Under the pieces are notes generated by a model, which was not told the DNA's origin, ran no database searches, and worked only from the letters and a program-made list of their open reading frames with translations. This document shows positions 1 to 7,372 of a DNA stretch of 64,000 nucleotides, piece after piece. The position numbers and the translations under genes were made by a program. The stretch spans positions 83,238-147,237 of the forward strand of contig NZ_KQ960768.1 in NCBI RefSeq assembly GCF_001553345.1. Direction: 5' to 3'. The first letter of the stretch is position 1, and the number at the start of each line of letters is the position of its first letter. The DNA is from Veillonella sp. DNF00869. Lineage in GTDB: Bacteria; Bacillota; Negativicutes; Veillonellales; Veillonellaceae.

Positions 1-95
1 ACATTTACAGAATCACACTACTCTCAAACCATTGCCATGGTAGGCTGTATATTCATATTGTTTGAGACATTTACAGAATCACACTACTCTCAAAC
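1..95 (-). CRISPR. Leader-end of a type II-A CRISPR array
   Basis: A complete 36-nt repeat occupies 60-95. An identical but truncated copy (29 nt) occupies 1-29, cut by the window edge, and a 30-nt spacer lies between them at 30-59. Read on the minus strand, in the same direction as the cas genes, the repeat begins GTTTGAGAGTAG and ends ATGTCTCAAAC, which is the usual form of II-A repeats. The array therefore starts at 95, continues leftwards out of the window, and its newest spacer is the one at 30-59. Repeat nt 3-28 (plus-strand reading) are identical to the anti-repeat of the tracrRNA at 6310-6335, which ties this array to the Cas9 here. The spacer target cannot be identified by eye. Confidence 0.95.
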
Positions 96-161
96 CCCAA
101 ATACAAGTTCAGGGTTCCAAAGCTTGTCCAGTCACCACCAAGTGTAATCCTGTAAATACCG
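96..161 (-). promoter_or_regulatory. CRISPR leader with embedded anti-repeat
   Basis: These 66 bases separate the csn2 stop codon from the first repeat and are the only room for a leader. On the minus strand, bases 160-141 read GGTATTTACAGGATTACACT, which can pair with the first repeat over 20 consecutive positions (16 Watson-Crick, 4 G-U). A possible promoter is TTGATT (overlapping the csn2 end) and TACACT, 18 nt apart, whose -10 would lie inside this same stretch. Bases 102-111 share a 10-mer with the tracrRNA at 6333-6342. In other II-A systems the leader end directs spacer integration; that role is inferred here from position only. Confidence 0.6.
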
Positions 162-836
162 TTAAATCAAGCAGAAGTCATTATCTAAAGTATACCCATT
201 AATTAAAGATTTATCAATATTTTGTAGCCCATATGAACCTGAAGATATACATAGAAAACATAGATGTTTAGCTAATATAGTATTAAAAAATTGATCTAAT
301 TCCTCTAGGTCTAAATACAAATCTATATTCATAATTACAAATAAATCTGGATCTAATAATTCATGAACAATATCAATGTAGTCTATTAAACGAGCCACTG
401 TATCTGTATCACTTTCATGTATTTTAAATCCTCCTAACTTAATAAGATCCGCTGCTACAATTTCTTCTTTATGTTCAAGTGCAATGTTGGCTTCAAACTC
501 TAATTTATAGAAGAACTGATGCAGCTTACATACTACATCATGCAAATCTTCCATCATCAAATTACTTTCTTTCACTAAATTAGCATTCAACTTTGTTAAG
601 ATTGTTTTACTATTTACATCTACTTGAATGGGGTTCATGATGATATGAAAAGACTTATCAATCGCTATCCTTTCAGCATTCACATTATATATCCAAGGTC
701 CTTCTCCCCCATTATATTGCTCATATAGTTCTAGAATCATATGTCGAAAAACACTATGCTTTTCAATACATAAATAGTTAACTTTTGTACTATTCAAGTC
801 TATCTCAATGGTTGAATCCTGATAAAATAGCTTCAT
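162..836 (-). CDS. csn2: CRISPR-associated protein Csn2
   Basis: A 224-residue protein at the end of a cas9-cas1-cas2 operon, overlapping the cas2 end by 4 nt (ATGA). Position, size and the N-terminal motif KLFYQDSTIEIDL match Csn2, the tetrameric ring protein that binds free DNA ends and takes part in spacer acquisition with Cas1-Cas2 and Cas9 in type II-A systems. Csn2 families diverge strongly in sequence, so the call rests mainly on gene order and length; no catalytic residues are expected. Its presence sets the subtype as II-A rather than II-C. Base use is more AT-rich than in the housekeeping genes nearby, as is the rest of this operon. Confidence 0.88.
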   Translation of the reverse strand: MKLFYQDSTIEIDLNSTKVNYLCIEKHSVFRHMILELYEQYNGGEGPWIYNVNAERIAIDKSFHIIMNPIQVDVNSKTILTKLNANLVKESNLMMEDLHDVVCKLHQFFYKLEFEANIALEHKEEIVAADLIKLGGFKIHESDTDTVARLIDYIDIVHELLDPDLFVIMNIDLYLDLEELDQFFNTILAKHLCFLCISSGSYGLQNIDKSLINGYTLDNDFCLI

Positions 837-1153
837 AGGACTATCACTCTTTCTGTTGTATCTAACACTTCAGACTGTGTTTCTCCTATCAATATTTCCA
901 TTTTAGAATATTGCTTTTCAGTTACGGTTAATAAACAAATATTTCCATCTGCTGGTTTATGTTCTCGAAGTTGTTTTTCCAGCAATTTAACACTTGTTGT
1001 ATTTAATACCAACTTCACATACACCGATTCTTGTAGCATAATAAACCCATTGACTAGTAAATATTTCCTAAAATCACGATAGGCTTTCCTATGAACTGAT
1101 GTTTCTGTCGGTAAATCAAACATTACGAGTACTCTCATAAATCTATAACTCAT
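833..1153 (-). CDS. cas2: CRISPR-associated endoribonuclease-fold protein Cas2
   Basis: A 106-residue protein with the N-terminal ferredoxin-like strand MRVLVMFDLPTET, typical of Cas2 including the conserved Asp at residue 13. Cas2 dimerises and bridges two Cas1 dimers to form the integrase that inserts new spacers at the leader end. The start is uncertain: ATG at 1153 overlaps the cas1 stop by 11 nt, while the ATG five codons later (1138) would begin directly at the conserved strand. Neither has a strong ribosome binding site, which suggests translational coupling to cas1. Confidence 0.93.
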   Translation of the reverse strand: MSYRFMRVLVMFDLPTETSVHRKAYRDFRKYLLVNGFIMLQESVYVKLVLNTTSVKLLEKQLREHKPADGNICLLTVTEKQYSKMEILIGETQSEVLDTTERVIVL

Positions 1154-2021
1154 ATGTAATAAACCTAATTAAATCTGGATCCTTATATGTCAGTGCATCC
1201 AATACACTTTTGCAATAGATTCCTATGGCATCTTTTAAAATAAAGCTAGTACCTTCTACTTTTACATCTAAAGCTAGTAAACTCACTAGACTAAGTTTTT
1301 CTTCCTTTCCAAACTCCTTAGGGGCTAAGTCAACTATTTTGTTATCCACAAATACTCGTAATACCTCTACTAGGTCTGACCCTAAATTGTAAGAATTAAA
1401 TTGATTTCGATGATTAATTCCCAATTGTGTTATATATCCATTTCTAACAATCTCACGATTAACAGCAGATAAAAATATACTGTACCCATAATCCAATCCA
1501 GCATTAATAGGGTTTTCTTGCTCTCTCGTAAAAGTACTGCCAAACAAGCTATTAAAATATACTTTCGCTGCATGTCCTTCTCTCTGAGTTATGTCATTAA
1601 AGCATATACCATCAATATAGCCATATAGCATATTGGTTTCATTAGTATGCCCATTCTTTTCAAGCACACGAGCTTGATTATGAATCTTCTCAGCTACGAT
1701 ACGACTCCAAATATGCCCCTTAATTTCATCATCCCAGTTAGCTTGTTCGCGGCATCGTTTACTTGTATTATGACAACCATACAATGGCATTACTTCACTA
1801 CTAGGATTCCTCTTTTCATCGCAAAAAACTATTTTAACTTTAGCTTTTACTAATGCATTGAGAAGCACGGCAGTTAAACTAACTGCCGTAGATTCAATAA
1901 TCACCATGTAAATCTCATCAATAAACACTTTCTTTACATCGAATCCCTGCCGAACAATCATATAATTCATCTTAAAATCAAGTTTTGATTGCTTAGTGAT
2001 AACTACCGTGCGCCAACTCAT
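1143..2021 (-). CDS. cas1: CRISPR-associated integrase Cas1
   Basis: A 292-residue Cas1 of the type II lineage. The metal-binding residues can be seen: Glu148 in REGHAAKVYF, His204 in LGINHRNQFN, and Asp216 and Glu219 in NLGSDLVEVLR. Cas1 with Cas2 captures prespacers and joins them to the leader-proximal repeat; in II-A systems Cas9 and Csn2 are also needed for acquisition. It begins 8 nt after the cas9 stop and overlaps cas2, so the four genes form one transcription unit. Length and motif order are normal, with no sign of decay. Confidence 0.96.
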   Translation of the reverse strand: MSWRTVVITKQSKLDFKMNYMIVRQGFDVKKVFIDEIYMVIIESTAVSLTAVLLNALVKAKVKIVFCDEKRNPSSEVMPLYGCHNTSKRCREQANWDDEIKGHIWSRIVAEKIHNQARVLEKNGHTNETNMLYGYIDGICFNDITQREGHAAKVYFNSLFGSTFTREQENPINAGLDYGYSIFLSAVNREIVRNGYITQLGINHRNQFNSYNLGSDLVEVLRVFVDNKIVDLAPKEFGKEEKLSLVSLLALDVKVEGTSFILKDAIGIYCKSVLDALTYKDPDLIRFITYEL

Positions 2022-2029
2022 AGTGTCTC

Positions 2030-5000
2030 CTATTTTATTTTAATTTCTTGTTCATATAAGCCTGTGATAGATGTTGTAATAACGCTAAATTGTTCCGTAT
2101 TAGATATATTAATCCCCAGTGTAGAACGAGAACTAGTCATGCCAATTTTTGTAATATCTCGTTTTGTTTTAAAGTTCGTTAACACATTCAACACTTCCAA
2201 TAGCACACTAGCTTGGTCCTCTAAAGATAATGCTATGAATGTATCAAAGCCAACTGTTCGAAACTCTTCTAATTTATTTCCTTTCATCTTAGAAAATAGA
2301 GGCGTATCAAGTTTTTTTAACAACTCTTGATATAAGGCAATATTTTGTTCTTTACTAACTGTAACTTCTTTATGGTTATAAGATGTTTTTATATTCTCAA
2401 TACGGAATGTTTTTGAGTTTTCTATCTTTTTAATAGCTACTTTTTCTAGCAATTTAATATATACACTCGATGTTATATCCATTACCACATCAACCGCACT
2501 ATCGACAGAAACATTAGATCCTGTTTTACCACCCATATAATAAGTAAAACCATTAATATTTACTTTACTACCAATATATAGTCCTCGATATAGTATTTGG
2601 ATATCTACCACTGATGCAGGTTTTTTACAAGTAGATAAATATGCCTCTTCTATTGCCTTATGAATATCTTTCTTACCTGCTATATAAAGTGGTAAGGAAA
2701 ATATTTCAATTCGATCTTGGTCCGAAGTATCCCTGATATTCAAAATGATATATTCAGAAATGGTAATCGATGTTCTTCCGCCATATTTTTCCACATCTCT
2801 TACACGTTCATCAGATGATTTCAATGGCAGATATACACCACGTTTAGCGATTCCTTTTTTGTATATAGTTTCATCAGATAGACCACCTTTTTGAGGTACC
2901 GCCCGTTGTGTAACACGTACATCATTACTTTTCATCATCTTTTTCACTATGTCCATATGAATATTAGGATCCCAGATCACCTTCTTAGATTCTTCTGTTA
3001 ATTTAATTTCATATTCAAACATTTTTGTTAAATTATATGTACGATGTGTCCCTTTTTGTTTAGCAAAGGATAAAAAGTTTTTTGTAAACTTTTCATGATA
3101 CACATTGCCTACTACGATATTTAGGTACGCATCTTTTGCATGATGATGATGATTAATAGAGCGCACTTTTACAAAGCCATAATCACGTCTAAAATCAGAT
3201 ATATTTTCTGCTTTAGAAAATACTACTTCTGTCTCTGGATACAGTTGATGTAATAAAGTAGTAACCGCCTTAACAGACTGATTCGTAGATACTATCTGAC
3301 GATTTATAAACTGATTGAGTTCCTCATCGGTTAAGTCTGTTGTACGAACTAAACGATCATATTTCTTTTCGGAAATAAATCCCCTATCCCATAATAATTT
3401 CCAAAATCCTTTTTGCTTAGATTGAATAGCCGATAAAATTGGAAACCGGTCTGTTTTCTCTGCATTTAATTGTTTTTCCACTAACACAATATTATGCCAA
3501 CTGTCATCCTTTGTTAAGCTACGCGGATATATATGGTCAATATCATACGTATCTGTAAACAATTCATGAATATCGATTCTACGGCCAGAATACATACAAC
3601 GCCCCATTTGTGTAAAGTATAAGTATAGCTTTTTACTATTCAGAGCAGAATCTTCTTTAGATTCCAATTCTTGTTGCAAAACATGTACATCTTCATCTTT
3701 AATTTGTTCATATAACTCTTCCAACAGTGCTTTTCTAGACTGAGTCCGTTTTTTATCCGCTTTATTTGTGCGAGCTACTTCTACAAATATTTTCTTTGGT
3801 AGTTCTTTACGTATAGATACGATCTCATCAAGGATGCGCAATGTTTGCCATACGCTACGTTTTACCATCGGCGATAAGGATAAATCTTCTAACATTTCAA
3901 ATGCTGTCTTTTCTTTCGCCCCCAATACGTTTGTCACATATTCTTGGACCACATCAATGAAAGAATAAGAAGAGCTCAATAGTTGCATTAAATTTTCCTG
4001 CCCCTCACGCATATGCTCAATGATAGTACCTGCTTCTGCATCGTCATCATTCTTTTTCATACCCCAAATATCTGACAAGAATTTTTTAGACAATCTACCC
4101 CAACCTGTATAGGTAAGTTTCCCTAATTTTTTAATTTGTTCTGTAGTAAGACGATCTCCATAATAGTTTTTCAACACTTGTCGCAACATATCTTTACTTT
4201 CACCAAAGATAGTGATATATCGAATGATATCTTCTGCCATGGCATAGTCAAAATGTTCCCCTAGGATACGAGTCATGTCTCTGTGGGATGTTAACTTCGT
4301 AGCAATCTGTTGGTCCATGCCTGTGATGATAGGCGGTTGTGACACATAGTTATTATCTACTAAATATTTTGCCACCACTTTTTTCGTAGCTGTTTTACTA
4401 TCTTGCAAGGATATAAAATGGTCTCGGATAAATGCTTGTTTCACATCTGCAGGTAATGGTTTATCGTTGACACGAATATTGTTCAATTCATTCAGCAACG
4501 AAAACTCCGCATAGAGCAAGGAATATTTAGGTAACACATCTTGGTCGATTAAATAGGTACATTTGTTAGTTAAGTTTTCAATGAATTTAACCGCCGATGC
4601 TTGGACGTCAACTTTTTGTTCAAAGTTCCATGGCAATACTTGTCCTGCTTCTTTACGGACAACCCAAGCAAAACCACCATTTTCAATGGAGTGTGTTGGA
4701 TTCAATGGCCCCACATAATACGGGATTTTAAATTCTAAGATAGATATAATTTTATCCGCTACGGTCAATCCATCTTCTACTTCATTTAAAAATGGGAAGT
4801 TTAGCTTTGCTTTTTCTAGAATGCGTACTAATTCTTCTTTATGCAGTTGATAAGGTACTACCCCATTTTTACTAATTCGTTGAAGTGGTAAAAATGTTCC
4901 TTCTTCTAGTTTCTGCACTATACATCTTGTATTTTCTGTTTCTGGTAATACGGAGACTACTTTTCTAACATACTTATAAAACGCTTCTTGTGTTGTAGAG

Positions 5001-6160
5001 GTATTACCATTCACACCTTGTTTAATATATTTAACGTAATTTGTACCTTTATCTATATCTACAACAAACATGTCATCATATAATTTTTTGTCCTCTTTCA
5101 GCACAGATTTTAAAAGCACTAGATCTTCTTTATGTTGATTATAGGATTCTATTTTTGCCTCTGACAAAGATTGCCCAGGCTTTATAATAGAGCTAATCAC
5201 AATGATATCGTGTAAAACCTTACATTGATCGACAATAGCAAATCGGTCACCCCAAGCATCTTCATAAGCATCCCGTACATCCTCATAGATACCTTCATGT
5301 AAATTAATACTCTTAAATTCTTTTTCTTCTGGAAGTACTACTTCTACATCCTCATCTGTAAATAGATTGACCAAATTAGCTTTCAAGCCCATGATGAGAT
5401 AAGCCCAAGCTTTTAACCTGTTTTTTTCTACACTGGATAATTTTTTTCCTTGTGCAATCAACGGCTCTATCTGCTTTACCTTTTCACTTCGTGCAATACC
5501 TCTATCTAGCACTAAATTGGCTATAGACTGGAGCACATTTTCATCCTCCACATAGCTTCCAAAACCTAGTTCTTCTAAAGTAGATCTAAGAACTGAATAC
5601 ATCTCTCCATCTACAGAAAATTCTTTTTTCCCATACAAAAAGTTTCCCCGATATTTTAAGATATGATGAATCGCCAAAAATAACAAACGAATATCTTTCG
5701 TGCCTTCTGTCATCAAATGATGGCGCAAATGATAGATGGTTGGAAATTCCTTGTAGTAATCCACATCTGTGTAATTCTTGTCTATGAATAATGTATATTT
5801 CACTAGATTTGTTTTATCTTCTACATGGTAGTTTGATTCATGAAGGCGCATGAAAAATGTTTCATCTACAGCATTTATTTCTTTAGAAAACAAAGACTCT
5901 AGTAAAATCAATCGAAACTTTCGACGTTGCAGGCGACGACGAGCAGACCGTTTCATACGTGTATCAACAGCTGTTTGTGCCTCTGCAAACAGTCTAGATC
6001 CCCACATTTTATGAGATTTAAATTTCAACAACTCATATTGCTCATTTGTAGCTGCCCAGCCTACTGAATTCGTCCCAATATCTAACCCTATATAGTAATT
6101 CCCCTTCTTTAGACCTTTGTGTTTACAAATTGAATCCTTATGATTGTCAAAATTACTCAT
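2030..6160 (-). CDS. cas9: Type II-A CRISPR RNA-guided endonuclease Cas9
   Basis: A 1376-residue Cas9 when started at the ATG at 6160, which follows AAAGGAG by 7 nt. An ATG-like start 21 nt upstream lacks such a site. In this numbering RuvC-I is IGLDIGTNSVGW with Asp27, the arginine-rich bridge helix lies at about 68-83, RuvC-II is FVEVART with Glu794, HNH is YDIDHIYPRS with His876, and RuvC-III is HHHHAKDAYLN with Asp1010. All nuclease residues are present, so the enzyme is predicted to be active. Size and layout match the large Cas9 group that includes S. pyogenes Cas9. It uses the tracrRNA encoded divergently upstream. The C-terminal PAM-interacting region is present, but the PAM cannot be read from sequence. 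Confidence 0.97.
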   Translation of the reverse strand: MSNFDNHKDSICKHKGLKKGNYYIGLDIGTNSVGWAATNEQYELLKFKSHKMWGSRLFAEAQTAVDTRMKRSARRRLQRRKFRLILLESLFSKEINAVDETFFMRLHESNYHVEDKTNLVKYTLFIDKNYTDVDYYKEFPTIYHLRHHLMTEGTKDIRLLFLAIHHILKYRGNFLYGKKEFSVDGEMYSVLRSTLEELGFGSYVEDENVLQSIANLVLDRGIARSEKVKQIEPLIAQGKKLSSVEKNRLKAWAYLIMGLKANLVNLFTDEDVEVVLPEEKEFKSINLHEGIYEDVRDAYEDAWGDRFAIVDQCKVLHDIIVISSIIKPGQSLSEAKIESYNQHKEDLVLLKSVLKEDKKLYDDMFVVDIDKGTNYVKYIKQGVNGNTSTTQEAFYKYVRKVVSVLPETENTRCIVQKLEEGTFLPLQRISKNGVVPYQLHKEELVRILEKAKLNFPFLNEVEDGLTVADKIISILEFKIPYYVGPLNPTHSIENGGFAWVVRKEAGQVLPWNFEQKVDVQASAVKFIENLTNKCTYLIDQDVLPKYSLLYAEFSLLNELNNIRVNDKPLPADVKQAFIRDHFISLQDSKTATKKVVAKYLVDNNYVSQPPIITGMDQQIATKLTSHRDMTRILGEHFDYAMAEDIIRYITIFGESKDMLRQVLKNYYGDRLTTEQIKKLGKLTYTGWGRLSKKFLSDIWGMKKNDDDAEAGTIIEHMREGQENLMQLLSSSYSFIDVVQEYVTNVLGAKEKTAFEMLEDLSLSPMVKRSVWQTLRILDEIVSIRKELPKKIFVEVARTNKADKKRTQSRKALLEELYEQIKDEDVHVLQQELESKEDSALNSKKLYLYFTQMGRCMYSGRRIDIHELFTDTYDIDHIYPRSLTKDDSWHNIVLVEKQLNAEKTDRFPILSAIQSKQKGFWKLLWDRGFISEKKYDRLVRTTDLTDEELNQFINRQIVSTNQSVKAVTTLLHQLYPETEVVFSKAENISDFRRDYGFVKVRSINHHHHAKDAYLNIVVGNVYHEKFTKNFLSFAKQKGTHRTYNLTKMFEYEIKLTEESKKVIWDPNIHMDIVKKMMKSNDVRVTQRAVPQKGGLSDETIYKKGIAKRGVYLPLKSSDERVRDVEKYGGRTSITISEYIILNIRDTSDQDRIEIFSLPLYIAGKKDIHKAIEEAYLSTCKKPASVVDIQILYRGLYIGSKVNINGFTYYMGGKTGSNVSVDSAVDVVMDITSSVYIKLLEKVAIKKIENSKTFRIENIKTSYNHKEVTVSKEQNIALYQELLKKLDTPLFSKMKGNKLEEFRTVGFDTFIALSLEDQASVLLEVLNVLTNFKTKRDITKIGMTSSRSTLGINISNTEQFSVITTSITGLYEQEIKIK

Positions 6161-6243
6161 CGTTCTTCTCCTTTTGATCAACTACCATGAAATAATCCCT
6201 TATAATAATTCAAGATGAATATCACCATTTGTTATTTAATTGT

Positions 6244-6272
6244 ATTATACTACTAAAAAACCCTTGACTCCA
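6244..6272 (-). promoter_or_regulatory. Probable cas operon promoter
   Basis: On the minus strand a TATAAT lies at 6249-6244, with a weak -35 (TGGAGT, 6272-6267) at 17 nt. It would start transcription about 75 nt before the cas9 ATG. Its -35 region overlaps the -35 of the plus-strand tracrRNA promoter (6264-6269). Confidence 0.45.
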
Positions 6273-6292
6273 TATCTTTTTCTGTATACAAT
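6264..6292 (+). promoter_or_regulatory. tracrRNA promoter
   Basis: TTGACT at 6264-6269 and TACAAT at 6287-6292 are separated by 17 nt, a good sigma-70 type promoter on the plus strand. Predicted initiation is near 6299, just before the anti-repeat. Confidence 0.75.
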
Positions 6293-6298
6293 AAAGGT

Positions 6299-6420
6299 GT
6301 CTCAAGGAGTTGAGACATTTACAGAATCACACTACAAGTTCAAATACGAATTTATTTTCATCGCCCTTGGGGCGCCCGCTGTGGGTACTTAACTCAATTC
6401 ATTAAGAATTGAGTTTTTTT
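6299..6420 (+). ncRNA. tracrRNA of the II-A system
   Basis: Bases 6310-6335 are identical to 26 nt of the CRISPR repeat and form the anti-repeat. They are followed by AAGT (6336-6339), the bulge also found in the S. pyogenes duplex, and by TCAAAT (6340-6345), which pairs with the repeat 5' end GTTTGA as the lower stem. Downstream are a GC hairpin (6362-6366 with 6370-6374), a small CCC/GGG hairpin (6375-6377 with 6383-6385), and a 9-bp terminator stem (6392-6400 with 6406-6414) ending in seven T. The transcript is thus about 120 nt and runs opposite to cas9. Its 5' end GTCTCAA (6299-6305) can fold back on TTGAGAC (6310-6316). Confidence 0.93.
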
Positions 6421-6502
6421 ATTATCCTTCTTTAAAAGCACGATACCATACATAGATTATATTACGTTATACTAGCGACTAAACAAAGTATCATAAGACC
6501 AA

Positions 6503-6542
6503 AAAAAGGAACGTTGATCAAACATTATCAACGTTCCTTTTT
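6503..6542. terminator. Bidirectional terminator
   Basis: An 11-bp perfect stem GGAACGTTGAT (6508-6518) with ATCAACGTTCC (6527-6537), flanked by A and T runs on both sides, ends the minus-strand transcript from 6650-7345 and could also stop read-through from the tracrRNA side. Elsewhere in 6421-6649 there are two smaller hairpins, 6589-6609 (CTCACTGT arms) and 6620-6634 (CCTAC arms); I see no gene there. Confidence 0.8.
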
Positions 6543-6649
6543 ATATATTTACTCGTATATTAAGACCATAGATAGTCCTAGTAAATACCTCACTGTCTCA
6601 AACAGTGAGATACGCCAATCCTACAAATAGTAGGAGGCATCATTTTATA

Positions 6650-7345
6650 TTACCGCTGTTTAGCCCATCGTTGGTATCCTTTCCACAACAGGAAATAGAT
6701 AACCGTAGCAATGAGCACCACTACTGCCAATCGTCCTAGATTATCTTGTAACAGCACCGTATCGTGACCCACAATCACTTCTAGCGCGGTAGATGGAAAC
6801 TTACCAATCAAGTTCGCAATGATGTAATCCCGTAAGGAGATTTGACTAATGGCTCCTAAGGCTGTGATGATTCCACTTGGAAAATATGGAATAGATCTAG
6901 CAAAAAGCATCATAACTAAACCATTTTTACCACTAAAGTCATCTACTTTCAGTAAAAACTCGCTCTTTTCAATGACCTTATGTGCCGTATCTCGCAAAAT
7001 GTAGCGCATAATCATAAAACTAAGCACCACACCTACAGTCTCTGCTAACCAAGAAATAATAATCCCTGGCACCACACCAAATAACAAGCCATTGGCTGTA
7101 GAAAAGAAGATGGATGGTAAAAATCCCAATGCATTGATGAGCACATCCAGAGCAAAGCTTATCACCATGGCCCATGGCCCATAGGATTGTAATACCTCTG
7201 CCATGCGTTGTACATCACCAGAAAGGATTAATTCCCACATATCATCATAGAAACCTGGAACAAGGACGTACACTAGAAGACCCAGTGCTACTAATCCGCT
7301 TAACAACCCTAGTTGTATATACCGTTCCTTTTTCTTATCATTCAT
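6650..7345 (-). CDS. TVP38/TMEM64 (VTT-domain) membrane protein
   Basis: A 231-residue integral membrane protein with a first helix near residues 12-31. A central VTT/SNARE-associated domain follows, with segments ending in NALGFLPSIFFSTANGLLFGVVPG and LFARSIPYFPSGIITALGAIS, and a last helix near 205-222. The F/ARSIP and G-rich turns are characteristic of the TVP38/DedA superfamily, thought to move lipids such as undecaprenyl phosphate or phospholipids between leaflets; the exact substrate of this member is unknown. It lies 27 nt downstream of aspartate kinase on the same strand and ahead of a strong terminator, so it is probably the last gene of that transcript. Confidence 0.82.
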   Translation of the reverse strand: MNDKKKERYIQLGLLSGLVALGLLVYVLVPGFYDDMWELILSGDVQRMAEVLQSYGPWAMVISFALDVLINALGFLPSIFFSTANGLLFGVVPGIIISWLAETVGVVLSFMIMRYILRDTAHKVIEKSEFLLKVDDFSGKNGLVMMLFARSIPYFPSGIITALGAISQISLRDYIIANLIGKFPSTALEVIVGHDTVLLQDNLGRLAVVVLIATVIYFLLWKGYQRWAKQR

Positions 7346-7372
7346 TCCTATACCTTCTTTTCTAATTGTTAC

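Noticed and set aside
96..161. A degenerate terminal repeat plus spacer in direct orientation at the array end
   Set aside because: The repeat-like stretch at 141-160 is inverted relative to the array, so it is not a decayed direct repeat; it is reported as an anti-repeat instead.
6589..6609. GTCTCAAAC within a hairpin downstream of the tracrRNA, resembling the end of the CRISPR repeat
   Set aside because: Only nine to ten bases match, they are explained by the perfect CTCACTGT/ACAGTGAG stem around them, and no second repeat or spacer spacing is present.
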